Of a stretch of 64,000 nt of DNA, positions 1-10,354 are shown in pieces. Position 1 is the first letter of the stretch. Each line of letters begins with the position of its first letter. The translations under genes and the position numbers were made by a program. Under the pieces are notes generated by a model, which saw only the letters and a program-made list of their open reading frames with translations, did no database searches and was not told where the DNA came from. This DNA comes from Caloramator quimbayensis (lineage in GTDB: Bacteria > Bacillota > Clostridia > Clostridiales > Caloramatoraceae), in assembly GCF_900167605.1 (NCBI RefSeq), contig NZ_FUYH01000011.1, positions 43,290 through 107,289 on the forward strand. Direction: 5' to 3'.

Positions 1-200
1 ATATTTGCGCTCATTGGGTTTTGATCAACATCCACCTTAACAACTTTGAGCTTCCCGTCATATTTGGATGCTATGCTGTCGATTGCTGGTGCAAGCATTT
101 TGCATGGACCACACCAGGTAGCCCAGAAATCAACAAGTACCGGCTTATCTGAGTTTAAAACTTCCTCTTTAAAATTTAAATCAGTTGCATGTATAACCAT
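1..200 (-). CDS. trxA: Thioredoxin, 3' part cut by window edge
   Basis: Small cytoplasmic thiol-disulfide oxidoreductase; only about 66 N-terminal residues are inside the window. The translated product carries the thioredoxin active site WCGPC (cysteines at residues 30 and 33) after the usual VDFWA strand, and continues into the KVDVDQNP strand. Two ATGs are possible, at 206 and 200; the GGAGG at 209-213 lies 8 nt from the one at 200 and only 2 nt from the one at 206, so 200 is chosen. A promoter and a perfect palindrome resembling a CsoR/CstR operator lie directly upstream. Family assignment is secure; whether this is the housekeeping thioredoxin or a stress-specific paralogue cannot be told. 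Confidence 0.93.
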   Translation of the reverse strand, partial: MVIHATDLNFKEEVLNSDKPVLVDFWATWCGPCKMLAPAIDSIASKYDGKLKVVKVDVDQNPMSAN

Positions 201-221
201 AATCATTACCTCCTATTATTT

Positions 222-238
222 ATACCCCTTAGGGGTAT
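222..238 (-). promoter_or_regulatory. CsoR/CstR-like operator palindrome
   Basis: ATACCCCTTAGGGGTAT is a perfect inverted repeat (7-bp arms, 3-bp centre). It has the form of operators bound by the CsoR family (copper, or persulfide in CstR). It begins about 10 bp downstream of the -10 box of the thioredoxin promoter, a position suited to repression. No regulator gene of this family is in the window. Confidence 0.6.
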
Positions 239-248
239 TTCTGATATT

Positions 249-277
249 ATAATATTCTTTTCAAAGCAAAATGTCAA
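249..277 (-). promoter_or_regulatory. Sigma-A type promoter of the thioredoxin gene
   Basis: On the minus strand TTGACA (272-277) is followed after 17 bp by TATTAT (249-254). Transcription would start at about 241-243 and run straight into the palindrome at 222-238. Confidence 0.65.
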
Positions 278-380
278 TATATTTTTACAAACATTTTACC
301 AAAGATGAACTTAAATTGGAACAAATAATTTAAAAAAAGTGTCATAATAATACGAGAATAAATTACAAAGAGGTGGTTAC

Positions 381-2528
381 GTGTCGAAAAAAATAAAAAA
401 AGTAGCACTATTCTTTCTCCTGTTCATGTTTATTTTTACACAGTTTTCAGTATCTTATGCAGCATCTTCAAGTTTTACCCCTTACAAAGCAGTAATAACT
501 GCTTCAAGCCTTAATATTAGACAAACCCCCTCAACCTCAGGAAAGATTGTCGGGTACTATAAGAAGGGAACTATAGTTGATGTAGTAGGTATATCAGGAA
601 GTTTTCTAAAAACAAATAAAGGTTATATAGCATCAGCCTATACAAAAAAATATACAACAACATCAACAACTACAGCATCGAGAGGGACAAGCTTTACACC
701 ATATAAGGTAATCATAACATCGAGCTATCTTAATATAAGACAGGGTCCTTCGACAAGCTATAAAATAGTAGGGAAATATTATAAGAACAACATAGTTGAT
801 ATAATTGGAGTGTATGGAAGTTTTCTAAAAACAAATAAAGGTTATATAGCATCTGCCTATACTAAAAAATATGTAGTAGCTGCTCCTGCTACACCTGCAC
901 CTACTTCAACTCCGCCATTATACAGGGCAAAGGTTTTAGCAAGCATACTTTCAATAAGACAGGAAGCTTCATCATCTTCAAAGGAAGTTGGTAAATATTA
1001 TAGAGGAGATGTTGTTGATGTATTTGCAAAGGAAGGAAGCTTTCTAAAAACCAGCAAGGGGTATATTTATGAATCCTATACTGAGAGAATACAGGATACA
1101 TCGAGAGGAAATACTTCTAATAATGTAGGCAAATATTTACTTGTAAATGAAGATACCCAGCTTTTATTAAATACAGACGGTACCCATGATGAGAGATATG
1201 CAGTAAAGGGTAAAACATATAAAATTATTGATGAACAAAATGGATATTTTAAAATTAAAATGGGAGCAATATACGGCTACATAGCTGCTGATAAGGTTAC
1301 AGTTCTTGATTATCAGGTAAAGGATAAACTTACTGTTGCATGGAATTATATCTATGCAAAATCTTCAAATTCAATATATTGGAAGGACAATAGCCATTAT
1401 ATAAACAACAACAGTGCATCTTATGGTCTTGATGTTATATCCCCTACATGGCTTTATATGACTGGGGATTACAAGAATCCATCATCAATTAAGGTTGCAG
1501 AGAAGGCTGACAGAGAATATGTAATAAGAGCTCACAGAAACGGATATGAAGTTCATGGACTTTTTTCAGAGTTCAGTGCAGACAGAGCCTATGCTATGTT
1601 TACTAATTCGAGCATTCGCCAAAAGGTTATAGATGATGTGGTAAATTATGCATTAACCTATAATCTTGATGGTATAAACATAGACTTTGAAGCCTTAGGA
1701 GTTAAAAACAAGGCATATTTTACAGCCTTTGTAAAGGATTTATCAGAAAGGCTGCATAAGGCTAACCTTACGGTTTCTGTTGATGTTACCAAAATTACAA
1801 CTGACAGCAATATTTATTCAGGAGGATATGACAGGGCTGCTCTTTCAAAGTATGTAGATTATGTAATGCTTATGGCTTATGATGAACATTATTCTGGTTC
1901 AAAAACTCCAGGTTCTGTAGGTTCATATCCATGGGTTGATAGTTCAGTAAAAGGGCTTATAAATAGCGGCGTTCCATCGGACAAGCTTATATTAGGTGTT
2001 CCATTTTACGCAAGGGAGTTTACATTATCGATTGATCAGGCAGTACAGGTTGTAATATTTAACACTGACCAGAGCGGTATTTACAGCCAGCCAGTTTTAA
2101 GTGATGATTTAAAAATTGAGAATGCAACTTTAGATGGAAGCTATGGCTACATTTCTTTAGCAAACGGATGGTATACGGTTGAATATAATGGAGGTCAGGC
2201 TTATATTCCTGAGAGCGATGCAACACTAATCAAAATAGGGAATGACAGTCAGACTGTTATAGATTCAAGAGCTTTAAAAATGCAGGCTGTAGCTGATAAT
2301 AAGGTAAAATATAACGGCAGGGTATACTTTGATGATAAAGCAAAACAAAACGTACTTGAATATATAGATTCTGATGGGAATAAACGATTAACATGGATTG
2401 AAGATGCGTCATCTATGGCATGGAGAATGGATATAGTTAATCAGTACAATTTAAAAGGTATGGCTGCATGGCAGACTGGATTTGAAACAAGAGATATATG
2501 GGATGTTATTAAGCAAAAGCTGAAGTAA
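381..2528 (+). CDS. Exported GH18 glycosidase with SH3b repeats
   Basis: Secreted protein of 715 aa, probably a peptidoglycan-acting glycoside hydrolase of the spore/cell-wall GH18 type. A signal peptide (about 1-28, ending in SYA-A) is followed by three bacterial SH3 domains (about 36-94, 107-166, 180-238), a fourth weaker one (about 252-308) and a C-terminal GH18 domain (about 317-715). The GH18 signature reads DGINIDFE at 430-437: D435 and the acid E437 are present while the second aspartate of the chitinase motif is asparagine, as in spore cortex enzymes of the SleL/YaaH group. Start is GTG, preceded by GAGGTGG. The first two SH3 repeats share a 38-bp identical stretch of DNA. The gene stands alone and ends in its own terminator. 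Exact substrate is inferred. Confidence 0.85.
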   Translation: MSKKIKKVALFFLLFMFIFTQFSVSYAASSSFTPYKAVITASSLNIRQTPSTSGKIVGYYKKGTIVDVVGISGSFLKTNKGYIASAYTKKYTTTSTTTASRGTSFTPYKVIITSSYLNIRQGPSTSYKIVGKYYKNNIVDIIGVYGSFLKTNKGYIASAYTKKYVVAAPATPAPTSTPPLYRAKVLASILSIRQEASSSSKEVGKYYRGDVVDVFAKEGSFLKTSKGYIYESYTERIQDTSRGNTSNNVGKYLLVNEDTQLLLNTDGTHDERYAVKGKTYKIIDEQNGYFKIKMGAIYGYIAADKVTVLDYQVKDKLTVAWNYIYAKSSNSIYWKDNSHYINNNSASYGLDVISPTWLYMTGDYKNPSSIKVAEKADREYVIRAHRNGYEVHGLFSEFSADRAYAMFTNSSIRQKVIDDVVNYALTYNLDGINIDFEALGVKNKAYFTAFVKDLSERLHKANLTVSVDVTKITTDSNIYSGGYDRAALSKYVDYVMLMAYDEHYSGSKTPGSVGSYPWVDSSVKGLINSGVPSDKLILGVPFYAREFTLSIDQAVQVVIFNTDQSGIYSQPVLSDDLKIENATLDGSYGYISLANGWYTVEYNGGQAYIPESDATLIKIGNDSQTVIDSRALKMQAVADNKVKYNGRVYFDDKAKQNVLEYIDSDGNKRLTWIEDASSMAWRMDIVNQYNLKGMAAWQTGFETRDIWDVIKQKLK
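597..853 (+). repeat. Duplicated SH3-repeat DNA inside the GH18 gene
   Basis: The 38 bp at 597-634 recur exactly at 816-853 and code for the same part (SFLKTNKGYIAS) of SH3 repeats 1 and 2. Identity at DNA level indicates recent duplication or gene conversion between the two repeats. Confidence 0.85.
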
Positions 2529-2551
2529 TACTTCAGCTTTTGCTATTTTTT
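2512..2551 (+). terminator. Rho-independent terminator overlapping a stop codon
   Basis: Perfect 14-bp stem (2512-2525 with 2531-2544), loop TAATA containing the stop codon of the GH18 gene, then a run of T to 2551. The last codons of the gene form the left arm. Confidence 0.9.
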
Positions 2552-2597
2552 AAGTATTTGTTATAATAAATGTAATATGAATTCTGGAGGAATTAAT

Positions 2598-3440
2598 ATG
2601 GAAATTTACGCTCTAATTGGAAGAAGCGGTACGGGAAAAAGCTTTAAAGCACAGTATGTTGCAGGTCTTTATGATATTGAATATATAATAGATGACGGTC
2701 TATTTATAAAAGGAAATAAAGTTTTAGCTGGGGTATCGGCAAAGAGAGAAAACACGAGGATTGCTGCTGTTAAAAGAGCTGTTTTTACGCATTATGAGCA
2801 TAGAAAAAATGTAAAAGAGGCTATAATGGAACATTCTCCTGATAAACTTTTAATAATAGGAACTTCTGAGCATATGATAAAAAGCATAATAAAAGCTCTG
2901 GAACTTGAAGGGGATTACAGAATAATACGAATAGAAGAAGTATCAGAACTTGATGAAATTGAAGAAGCAACAAGGGCAAGAAGAATAAAAGGGAAACACG
3001 TCATACCCGTTCCTACCTTTGAGGTTAAAAAGGATTTTTCAGGTTATTTTCTCGACTCTATAAAGATGTTTGGCAAAAGAGGGAATAAAGAACCTGATAT
3101 AACTGAAAAAACTGTTGTTAGACCTACTTTTAGCTATTTAGGAAAGTATGATATAACAAACAGCGCTTTAAAGACAATAATAGCAGAGTCTGCTAAGGAA
3201 GTAGTAAATTTAGAAAAGGTATTATTAATTGATATAGATAATAGAGCAAACGGTATAATAATTACTATAGCTGTATCTCTTAATATAAATGAGCCGCTGA
3301 ATGTAATAAGCAATAACATAATGCACAGGGTTAAAGATAATCTCGAATATATGACAGGAATTAACATAATAAGTGTAAATATTATTGTAAAAAACGTTAA
3401 AATCGAGGTGGAAGGGCAAAATGGAATTCTGCGAATTTGA
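2598..3440 (+). CDS. P-loop NTPase with C-terminal Asp23/Gls24-like domain
   Basis: 280-aa soluble protein. The N-terminus has a Walker A loop GRSGTGKS (8-15) in a small nucleotide-binding fold; the C-terminal third (about 170-275) has the strand pattern and the IDIDNRANGIIITIAVSL type sequence of Asp23/Gls24 alkaline-shock family domains. An upstream in-frame ATG at 2577 lacks a ribosome site, whereas GGAGG at 2586-2590 precedes the ATG at 2598 by 7 nt, so the later start is used. The 3' end overlaps ogg by 20 nt, implying coupled translation. The fusion is recognised from clostridial genomes, but its cellular role is not known to me. No nucleotide specificity can be read from the sequence. 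Confidence 0.75.
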   Translation: MEIYALIGRSGTGKSFKAQYVAGLYDIEYIIDDGLFIKGNKVLAGVSAKRENTRIAAVKRAVFTHYEHRKNVKEAIMEHSPDKLLIIGTSEHMIKSIIKALELEGDYRIIRIEEVSELDEIEEATRARRIKGKHVIPVPTFEVKKDFSGYFLDSIKMFGKRGNKEPDITEKTVVRPTFSYLGKYDITNSALKTIIAESAKEVVNLEKVLLIDIDNRANGIIITIAVSLNINEPLNVISNNIMHRVKDNLEYMTGINIISVNIIVKNVKIEVEGQNGILRI

Positions 3441-4299
3441 AAAAGGAATAGTAATAAAAAATATAGAGGATTTTGAACTAAAACATACCTTTGATTGTGG
3501 TCAATGCTTCAGATGGTCTGAAGATAAAGAAGGAAGCTATATTGGAGTTGCGGGGAAAAAAGCAGTCAGGATATACAAAAAAGAGAAGGATATATTTATT
3601 GAAGGCGCAAAGATTGATGATGCATTATTTTGGGTAAATTATTTAGATTTAGAAAGGGATTATAAGGCTGTTAAGAAAGAACTCTCAAAGGACAGCGTTC
3701 TGCTTGAGGCAATCAATTATGGATACGGAATTAGGATTTTAAATCAGGAAATGTTTGAAACCACAATATCTTTTATAATATCTGCAAATAACAGAATTCC
3801 TATGATTAAAAGGGCTATAGAAAATATATGCAAAACCTTTGGTGATAAAATCGAGTTTGAGGGCAATACTTATTACTCCTTTCCAACTGCCCTTCAGCTA
3901 TCAAGGGCCAATATTGAAGATTTAGAAAGGTGCGGCTGCGGTTTCAGGGCAAAATATATAGTTGATACAACAAAGGAAATATTAAGCAATGAAGCTTATT
4001 TACTATTTATAAGCAGAATGAAAACTGATGATGCCCAAAGAGAACTTATGAAGCTTAAAGGAATTGGGCCTAAGGTTGCAGACTGCATACTTTTATTTTC
4101 AATGCAAAAGTATGATGCCTTTCCTGTTGATATATGGGTTAAAAGAGTAATGCAGTATTTCTATCTTGCACCGGATGTAAGCCTTAAAAAGATAAGGGAA
4201 TTTGGCAGAAATAAATTTAAAGATTATGCAGGATTTGCACAGCAGTATCTTTTTTATTATGCAAGGGATTTTAAAGGAAGAGAGGGATTTTTAAAATAA
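3421..4299 (+). CDS. ogg: 8-oxoguanine DNA glycosylase/AP lyase
   Basis: 292-aa base-excision repair enzyme that removes 8-oxoguanine and nicks the abasic site. The N-terminal domain shows HTFDCGQCFRW, the hallmark of the Ogg1-like family. A helix-hairpin-helix (LKGIGPKVADC) carries the catalytic lysine K218, and the following VDIW supplies the conserved aspartate D237. Length fits the bacterial Ogg1 homologues of Clostridium. The ATG at 3421 is preceded by GAGGTGGAAGGG and lies inside the end of the P-loop/Asp23 gene, so both are probably one transcript. Confidence 0.93.
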   Translation: MEFCEFEKGIVIKNIEDFELKHTFDCGQCFRWSEDKEGSYIGVAGKKAVRIYKKEKDIFIEGAKIDDALFWVNYLDLERDYKAVKKELSKDSVLLEAINYGYGIRILNQEMFETTISFIISANNRIPMIKRAIENICKTFGDKIEFEGNTYYSFPTALQLSRANIEDLERCGCGFRAKYIVDTTKEILSNEAYLLFISRMKTDDAQRELMKLKGIGPKVADCILLFSMQKYDAFPVDIWVKRVMQYFYLAPDVSLKKIREFGRNKFKDYAGFAQQYLFYYARDFKGREGFLK

Positions 4300-4365
4300 T
4301 ATGCATATAATTACTTGAAATAGTAAATATTAGATATATAGTATAAATTCTTAAGGGGGGATATT

Positions 4366-5970
4366 ATGAGATCTACCCTCAATTACAAAACAATAAAGCT
4401 TCAGGACGCTATAGTTCCACAGGTTTTTATTAAAAAAGATGAAAATATAATCTATTACGATAGGATAAATTCTGATGAAGGTAGATTTTGCATTTCTTCT
4501 TTAGATGGAATTTTAAATAGTTTTGAAGTTTTAGCAGGACAGGGAATGATAACATATGATGGAGATATGTATGTATCAAAAGCAAGGGATAATACGGTTT
4601 TAATAAAATACTCTAAATATCAAAAAATTGAAAAGAGTATTGAACTTGAAGGTATATTTTTTGATTTTAAACAATCTTATTTTAATGAACTTATATGTCT
4701 TGGTAATTTAAATGGGAAGACAGTAGTAAAAATACTAAACAATGATTTAGAGCAGCTAAGGACAATATATCCAAAGGATATTTTCTTCGGATGCAGCCTT
4801 TATATTGAAAAAGAGTATATATATATTGCTGGTTTTGACATACATAACGATTTTATAATAATTAAAACCAACTATATAGGTGCTGTGCTTGAAAAGTGGA
4901 ACATAGGATTAAGTGATAATAAAAAAATAATATCTAAGATGCAAAAATATAAGGACTATTTTATACTCCTTTTTACAAACGGAAATGAAAGTTTGATGTT
5001 TTTTAATTATAAGGATAATTCTATAAAGGAAATATTTCCTTTTGATTTTAATGTTGAGAGCTTTTCGGATTTTAATATTGAGAAAGATACCTTATCTATC
5101 CTTGGAGAAAAATACATATTTGATATTTCAATTATAGAAATTTTAGAATACAAGAGCAGGAGAAGAATACGAGGTTTTAAAATAGATGGGGATATTTATT
5201 CTTATGTATATGTTGCCTTTTGCAGGATATTTTCCAAAAATATTATATTGTGCATAAAATATGCAACACCTTTGTTGTTTTTAACTTATCTGTTTTTCCT
5301 ACTGAAATTTGACATTTTGAGACTTAAAATTGATTATATATTTTATCTTCCAATTATAGTGTTTATATCTTCTATTATTTTAAGTTTTAAATATTTAATA
5401 ATAAAACAAAACAGAATTGAACAGTTTCTTTATATAAAGCATCAGAAAGACTTCAAATGTATTAATATATTTCCTTTTTATATGGGTTTTACAGCTGCAT
5501 GTATAATTCAGCTTATAAATAAGAATTTTTTATATTCTTCTGTATTAGGTGTTTTTGTGTTTTTACTTTTCTTTTTAATTAATAAATCTGTAATAAACCA
5601 CATACAAAATGAAAACAATAGTATTATTATTGAGCTTCTAAAGTTTGAAGATTTTTATATTAAAGAATATATAGATGAAGTATTAAAGCGCCTTAGAGAA
5701 AAAAATAGTGAAAAGCTCTTAATAGAGTTTGTAACGGATAATAATGCAAACAAGTCTGTGCTGTTAAGGTGGCAAAACAGCAGAAAAAGCATAATTAAAA
5801 CCGATATTAAAATTTTAGATAACTCAAACAAAATTGAGACAATACTTGATTTTTCAAAAAGGGATATAAAATATTCAAGATTTTCAATACTTATGGATTA
5901 TCTATGTTACATAAAGAATCAGACAAAAGTAAAGGAAATAGAGATAGAAGTTTTGGATAAAGATTCATAA
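4366..5970 (+). CDS. Membrane protein of unknown function
   Basis: 534 aa, family not recognised. The first 280 residues are hydrophilic with repeated beta-strand-like segments of the kind seen in propeller or WD-like sensors (for example DGDMYVSKARDNTVLIKYS). Four hydrophobic helices follow at about 283-307, 322-346, 366-384 and 389-406, and a charged tail of about 125 residues ends the protein. Start ATG is well placed behind AAGGGGGGAT. It is separated from ogg by 66 bp and from the groESL promoter by about 115 bp, so it is probably transcribed alone or with ogg. Very AT-rich, like its surroundings. Function cannot be inferred. Confidence 0.8.
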   Translation: MRSTLNYKTIKLQDAIVPQVFIKKDENIIYYDRINSDEGRFCISSLDGILNSFEVLAGQGMITYDGDMYVSKARDNTVLIKYSKYQKIEKSIELEGIFFDFKQSYFNELICLGNLNGKTVVKILNNDLEQLRTIYPKDIFFGCSLYIEKEYIYIAGFDIHNDFIIIKTNYIGAVLEKWNIGLSDNKKIISKMQKYKDYFILLFTNGNESLMFFNYKDNSIKEIFPFDFNVESFSDFNIEKDTLSILGEKYIFDISIIEILEYKSRRRIRGFKIDGDIYSYVYVAFCRIFSKNIILCIKYATPLLFLTYLFFLLKFDILRLKIDYIFYLPIIVFISSIILSFKYLIIKQNRIEQFLYIKHQKDFKCINIFPFYMGFTAACIIQLINKNFLYSSVLGVFVFLLFFLINKSVINHIQNENNSIIIELLKFEDFYIKEYIDEVLKRLREKNSEKLLIEFVTDNNANKSVLLRWQNSRKSIIKTDIKILDNSNKIETILDFSKRDIKYSRFSILMDYLCYIKNQTKVKEIEIEVLDKDS

Positions 5971-6084
5971 AATGAATTTATGAAGGATTAAGTGAAAAAT
6001 AAAGAAAAAAAGAGAACGTGAATGATAAAATCATCTATTAGTCATTATTCGTACTATTTAGCTATTTTAGTTATATATAACAAT

Positions 6085-6113
6085 TTGATAATAAACTGCC
6101 ATTTATTTAATAT
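6085..6113 (+). promoter_or_regulatory. Sigma-A promoter of groESL
   Basis: TTGATA (6085-6090), 17-bp spacer, TAATAT (6108-6113). The predicted start at about 6120 lies immediately before the CIRCE repeat. Confidence 0.75.
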
Positions 6114-6124
6114 ATTAATTGTGA

Positions 6125-6151
6125 TTAGCACTCACTTAAAATGAGTGCTAA
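6125..6151 (+). promoter_or_regulatory. CIRCE operator (HrcA binding site)
   Basis: TTAGCACTC (6125-6133), 9-bp spacer, GAGTGCTAA (6143-6151): an exact match to the CIRCE consensus, placed between promoter and groES. It implies heat-inducible control by HrcA, whose gene is not in this window. Confidence 0.97.
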
Positions 6152-6165
6152 CAAATAGCAAATAA

Positions 6166-6483
<318 letters not shown>

Positions 6484-6488
6484 TTTGA

Positions 6489-8138
<1,650 letters not shown>

Positions 8139-8141
8139 TAA

Positions 8142-8173
8142 TAAAGCTCCCAATTGGGAGCTTTATATTTTTA
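8142..8173 (+). terminator. Terminator of groESL
   Basis: Perfect 10-bp stem (8142-8151 with 8156-8165), loop AATT, followed by TATATTTTTAT. Confidence 0.88.
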
Positions 8174-8233
8174 TAAACTTTTATGATTATAAATACTTTA
8201 CATCATTTTTTCCCTATCATCAAGAAAACCTTC

Positions 8234-8890
8234 TCAGCCTTTTATATTTTTAAAACATAAATAGGAATATACAATAGGTACTATTGAAATTACAATTACT
8301 ACAATCATTAGCCCAGTAAAGGCAATTGTACCTTTGAAGAAAGCTAAAATACCAACAATAAAACCTCCTGCAACCCAAAGGGGGGCTGAGAATCTATGGG
8401 TTTTAACCCAAACGGTTTCGTCAGCTAAAGTCCATGGAGTTCTTATTCCAACAAAGTAGTTATGCTTTATCCTTCCCATCTGATTACCAAGTAGAATAAA
8501 CACTATTCCAACCCATAGAGTAACTATTGAACCTACATTAAATTTATATCCAAGGGAAGATAACAGTATTATATACTGAAGAGCTATAAATAAAAGGTGG
8601 AATGTATATCTTATTACATTATAGGCAGGTCTGAAGTTTACATAGTTTTGTTTCTTAGGATCCAGATTAGGAAGTATAAGAAATAAAAAATAGAATCCAA
8701 TGTTCATAAGGTTTATATTTAAAATCCCAGAAAGTTTACTCGAGTATGCATCAACCTCACCTTTTATATTCCAGTGGCTTGGCATTTTATCTGGAAGGCT
8801 TGGATAAAGATATATACTTACTAATAGTGTTAGTACCATAAGAAGCAGTATGAACCAGTCTTTTTTTATATTTTCAATTATTTTCTTCAT
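8234..8890 (-). CDS. sdpI: SdpI-family membrane protein
   Basis: 218-aa integral membrane protein of the SdpI/DUF1648 family, with about six hydrophobic helices. The N-terminal part has the DUF1648 signature (YPSLPDKMPSHWNIKGEVD) and the second half the SdpI helix block (LGNQMGRIKHNYFVGIRTPWTL). In Bacillus SdpI is both immunity protein against the SdpC killing factor and signal sensor that sequesters the repressor SdpR at the membrane. The ATG at 8890 lies 9 nt after AAGGAGG; upstream in-frame ATGs at 8911 and 8899 do not fit the ribosome site. It overlaps the ArsR-type gene by 17 nt, so the pair is one transcript. No SdpC-like toxin is seen nearby. Confidence 0.88.
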   Translation of the reverse strand: MKKIIENIKKDWFILLLMVLTLLVSIYLYPSLPDKMPSHWNIKGEVDAYSSKLSGILNINLMNIGFYFLFLILPNLDPKKQNYVNFRPAYNVIRYTFHLLFIALQYIILLSSLGYKFNVGSIVTLWVGIVFILLGNQMGRIKHNYFVGIRTPWTLADETVWVKTHRFSAPLWVAGGFIVGILAFFKGTIAFTGLMIVVIVISIVPIVYSYLCFKNIKG

Positions 8891-9161
8891 TTTTCCCATC
8901 CTCCTTAACATTTATAATATCAAAGAACCACCCTATTAATTCCTGAAAAACAGTTGTATTTAAGGAGTAGTAGATGTTTTGCCCCTTTCTCTCATCGTTA
9001 ACAAGACCTGCCTGCTTTAAAAGGTTCAAATGGTGAGATATGCTGGGCTTTGTCATATCGAAATGCTCTGCAATCTCTCCTGCGGTTAAATCTTCTTTTC
9101 TTAGAAGCATTATTATCTTTCTTCTTGTTGGATCGGAAAGAGCTTTAAACGGTAGATTCAA
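8874..9161 (-). CDS. sdpR: ArsR-family repressor, SdpR type
   Basis: 95-aa winged-helix DNA-binding protein. NLPFKALSDPTRRKIIMLL at the start and the recognition helix region TKPSISHHLNLLKQAGLV are typical of SdpR autorepressors. The best start is TTG at 9161, 5 nt after GGGGGTGAT; it gives an N-terminus aligned with SdpR, while the ATG at 9194 would place the protein start inside the operator. Metal-binding cysteines of classical ArsR proteins are absent. It is followed directly by sdpI, as in Bacillus. Autoregulation is expected through the nested palindromes just upstream. Confidence 0.88.
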   Translation of the reverse strand: MNLPFKALSDPTRRKIIMLLRKEDLTAGEIAEHFDMTKPSISHHLNLLKQAGLVNDERKGQNIYYSLNTTVFQELIGWFFDIINVKEDGKNEENN

Positions 9162-9175
9162 AATATCACCCCCAT

Positions 9176-9213
9176 ATATTAGATAATTAGACAATTATCT
9201 AAATATCTAATAT
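9176..9213 (-). promoter_or_regulatory. Nested inverted repeats, probable SdpR operator
   Basis: TTAGATAATT (9179-9188) faces AATTATCTAA (9193-9202), and ATATTAGATA (9176-9185) faces TATCTAATAT (9204-9213). Three copies of the TTAGATA half-site crowd the region just upstream of the sdpR ribosome site. Confidence 0.6.
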
Positions 9214-9245
9214 AATTATATCACCTTTAAGTTATTTGTAAACAT

Positions 9246-9383
9246 CTATTTTTTCCTTATTTTATCCTTAGCATCAAGAGTTTCAGGCCTTTTTTTGCTT
9301 GTTAAAATATCGCTTAAAATATAGTTTTTAAAATCGTTAAGATTAAAGGGGGCAATAAAGGAGCAGAGCATTTGAAAAGGAAA
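9246..9383 (-). pseudogene. Remnant of gerAA/gerKA (C-terminal 45 codons)
   Basis: The minus strand reads SFIAPFNLNDFKNYILSDI...KRPETLDAKDKIRKK and stop at 9246. This matches the end of the A subunit of GerA-type germinant receptors (APF-L-DLKD...RPETL...IRKK). An in-frame stop at 9384-9386 closes it upstream, so nothing of the large cytoplasmic and membrane parts remains. It is the third piece of a broken tricistronic ger operon. Confidence 0.7.
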
Positions 9384-9424
9384 CTATTATAAATAGTAAG
9401 ATTTTCTACTCTTTTTGAATTTCG

Positions 9425-9721
9425 TTATTTTTTGTATTCATAGAATGCCTCCTGAAATTTTTTCTTTGCATTCATATCTATAATTCCAAGCCTTTCAATT
9501 CTTGTTTCAACGTTAAGATTTATTTCTGCATTTTTATATTCTTCGTTCCAGTCTAAGGTTTTGAATATATAAGGATGCTGAGCTCTAAAATATTTATAAA
9601 AATTAAAAAAATCTGTATTAAATTCACTTTGAGATTTTAATATTATGTTTTTTATATCCTCTTTTAATCTTTGTGAAATTTCAGACTCGATATTTGATTT
9701 ATAGTCTTCAGCTATTATGAT
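9425..9721 (-). pseudogene. Remnant of gerAC/gerKC (C-terminal part)
   Basis: A frame without its own start codes for about 98 residues ending FRAQHPYIFKTLDWNEEY...NAEINLNVETRIERLG..., the recognisable C-terminus of the GerC lipoprotein of germinant receptors (the W-N-E...DAEVNVNV...IRRTG pattern). It follows the truncated gerAB frame directly and in another reading frame, as expected after a deletion that joined the middle of gerAB to the end of gerAC. Confidence 0.72.
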
Positions 9722-10260
9722 AAGAAATTTATCTCTCCTAATAAAGGCTTTAGATTTATGGCTTCTCCCTCAATAAACATAAAGATATGAATAAATACTA
9801 TGAACAATATTATTATTACTCCATAAAGTTCACATATTCTTCCTATGCATTGAAGCCCTTTTACTGAGGAGTAGTAAACTGATATAAACATAAAAAAGCT
9901 CAAAACCCAAACAGGAGTTTTAGGTAGAATGATAAGTTTAATAGTTTCACAGGATATTCTTGTAATAAAGGAAAGTATTAAAAAAAAGTATATAAAATAA
10001 AGTATAGAAATTATAAATGTCATAGTTTTCCCTAAGAGCAGATTTGAATATTCAATAAAATTTTTTTCTTTAAAAATTAGGCCTAAATAGGTTACAATAT
10101 ATGTGAATATGCTGACTATAATTGTCGACAGGAGAATGCTTATCCATCCACCTGTGCCCGCATTTTCAACTATACTTTTAGGAAGGTTTATAAAGCCATA
10201 GCCAAGTATTATTCCAAAAAGATAAAATGATATTTGTCTGTTATTTAAATAATCTCTCAT
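9715..10260 (-). pseudogene. Truncated gerAB/gerKB spore germination permease
   Basis: About 181 residues from ATG at 10260 (GTG at 10278 also possible). The frame begins like GerAB (MRDYLNNRQISFYLFGIILG...LPKSIVENAGTGGW) and holds about five of the usual ten transmembrane helices before a stop at 9715; family members are about 360 aa. The missing half and the adjoining gerAC tail point to an internal deletion. The receptor encoded here cannot be functional unless the half-permease has some other use. Confidence 0.8.
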
Positions 10261-10354
10261 ATTTACCAAAAACCTCACTATACTATTATTTTTTAGTATT
10301 TCTTATGGTATAAATTTCTATACTATATTTAAAAAATTGTTAGGAGTTGAAAGG

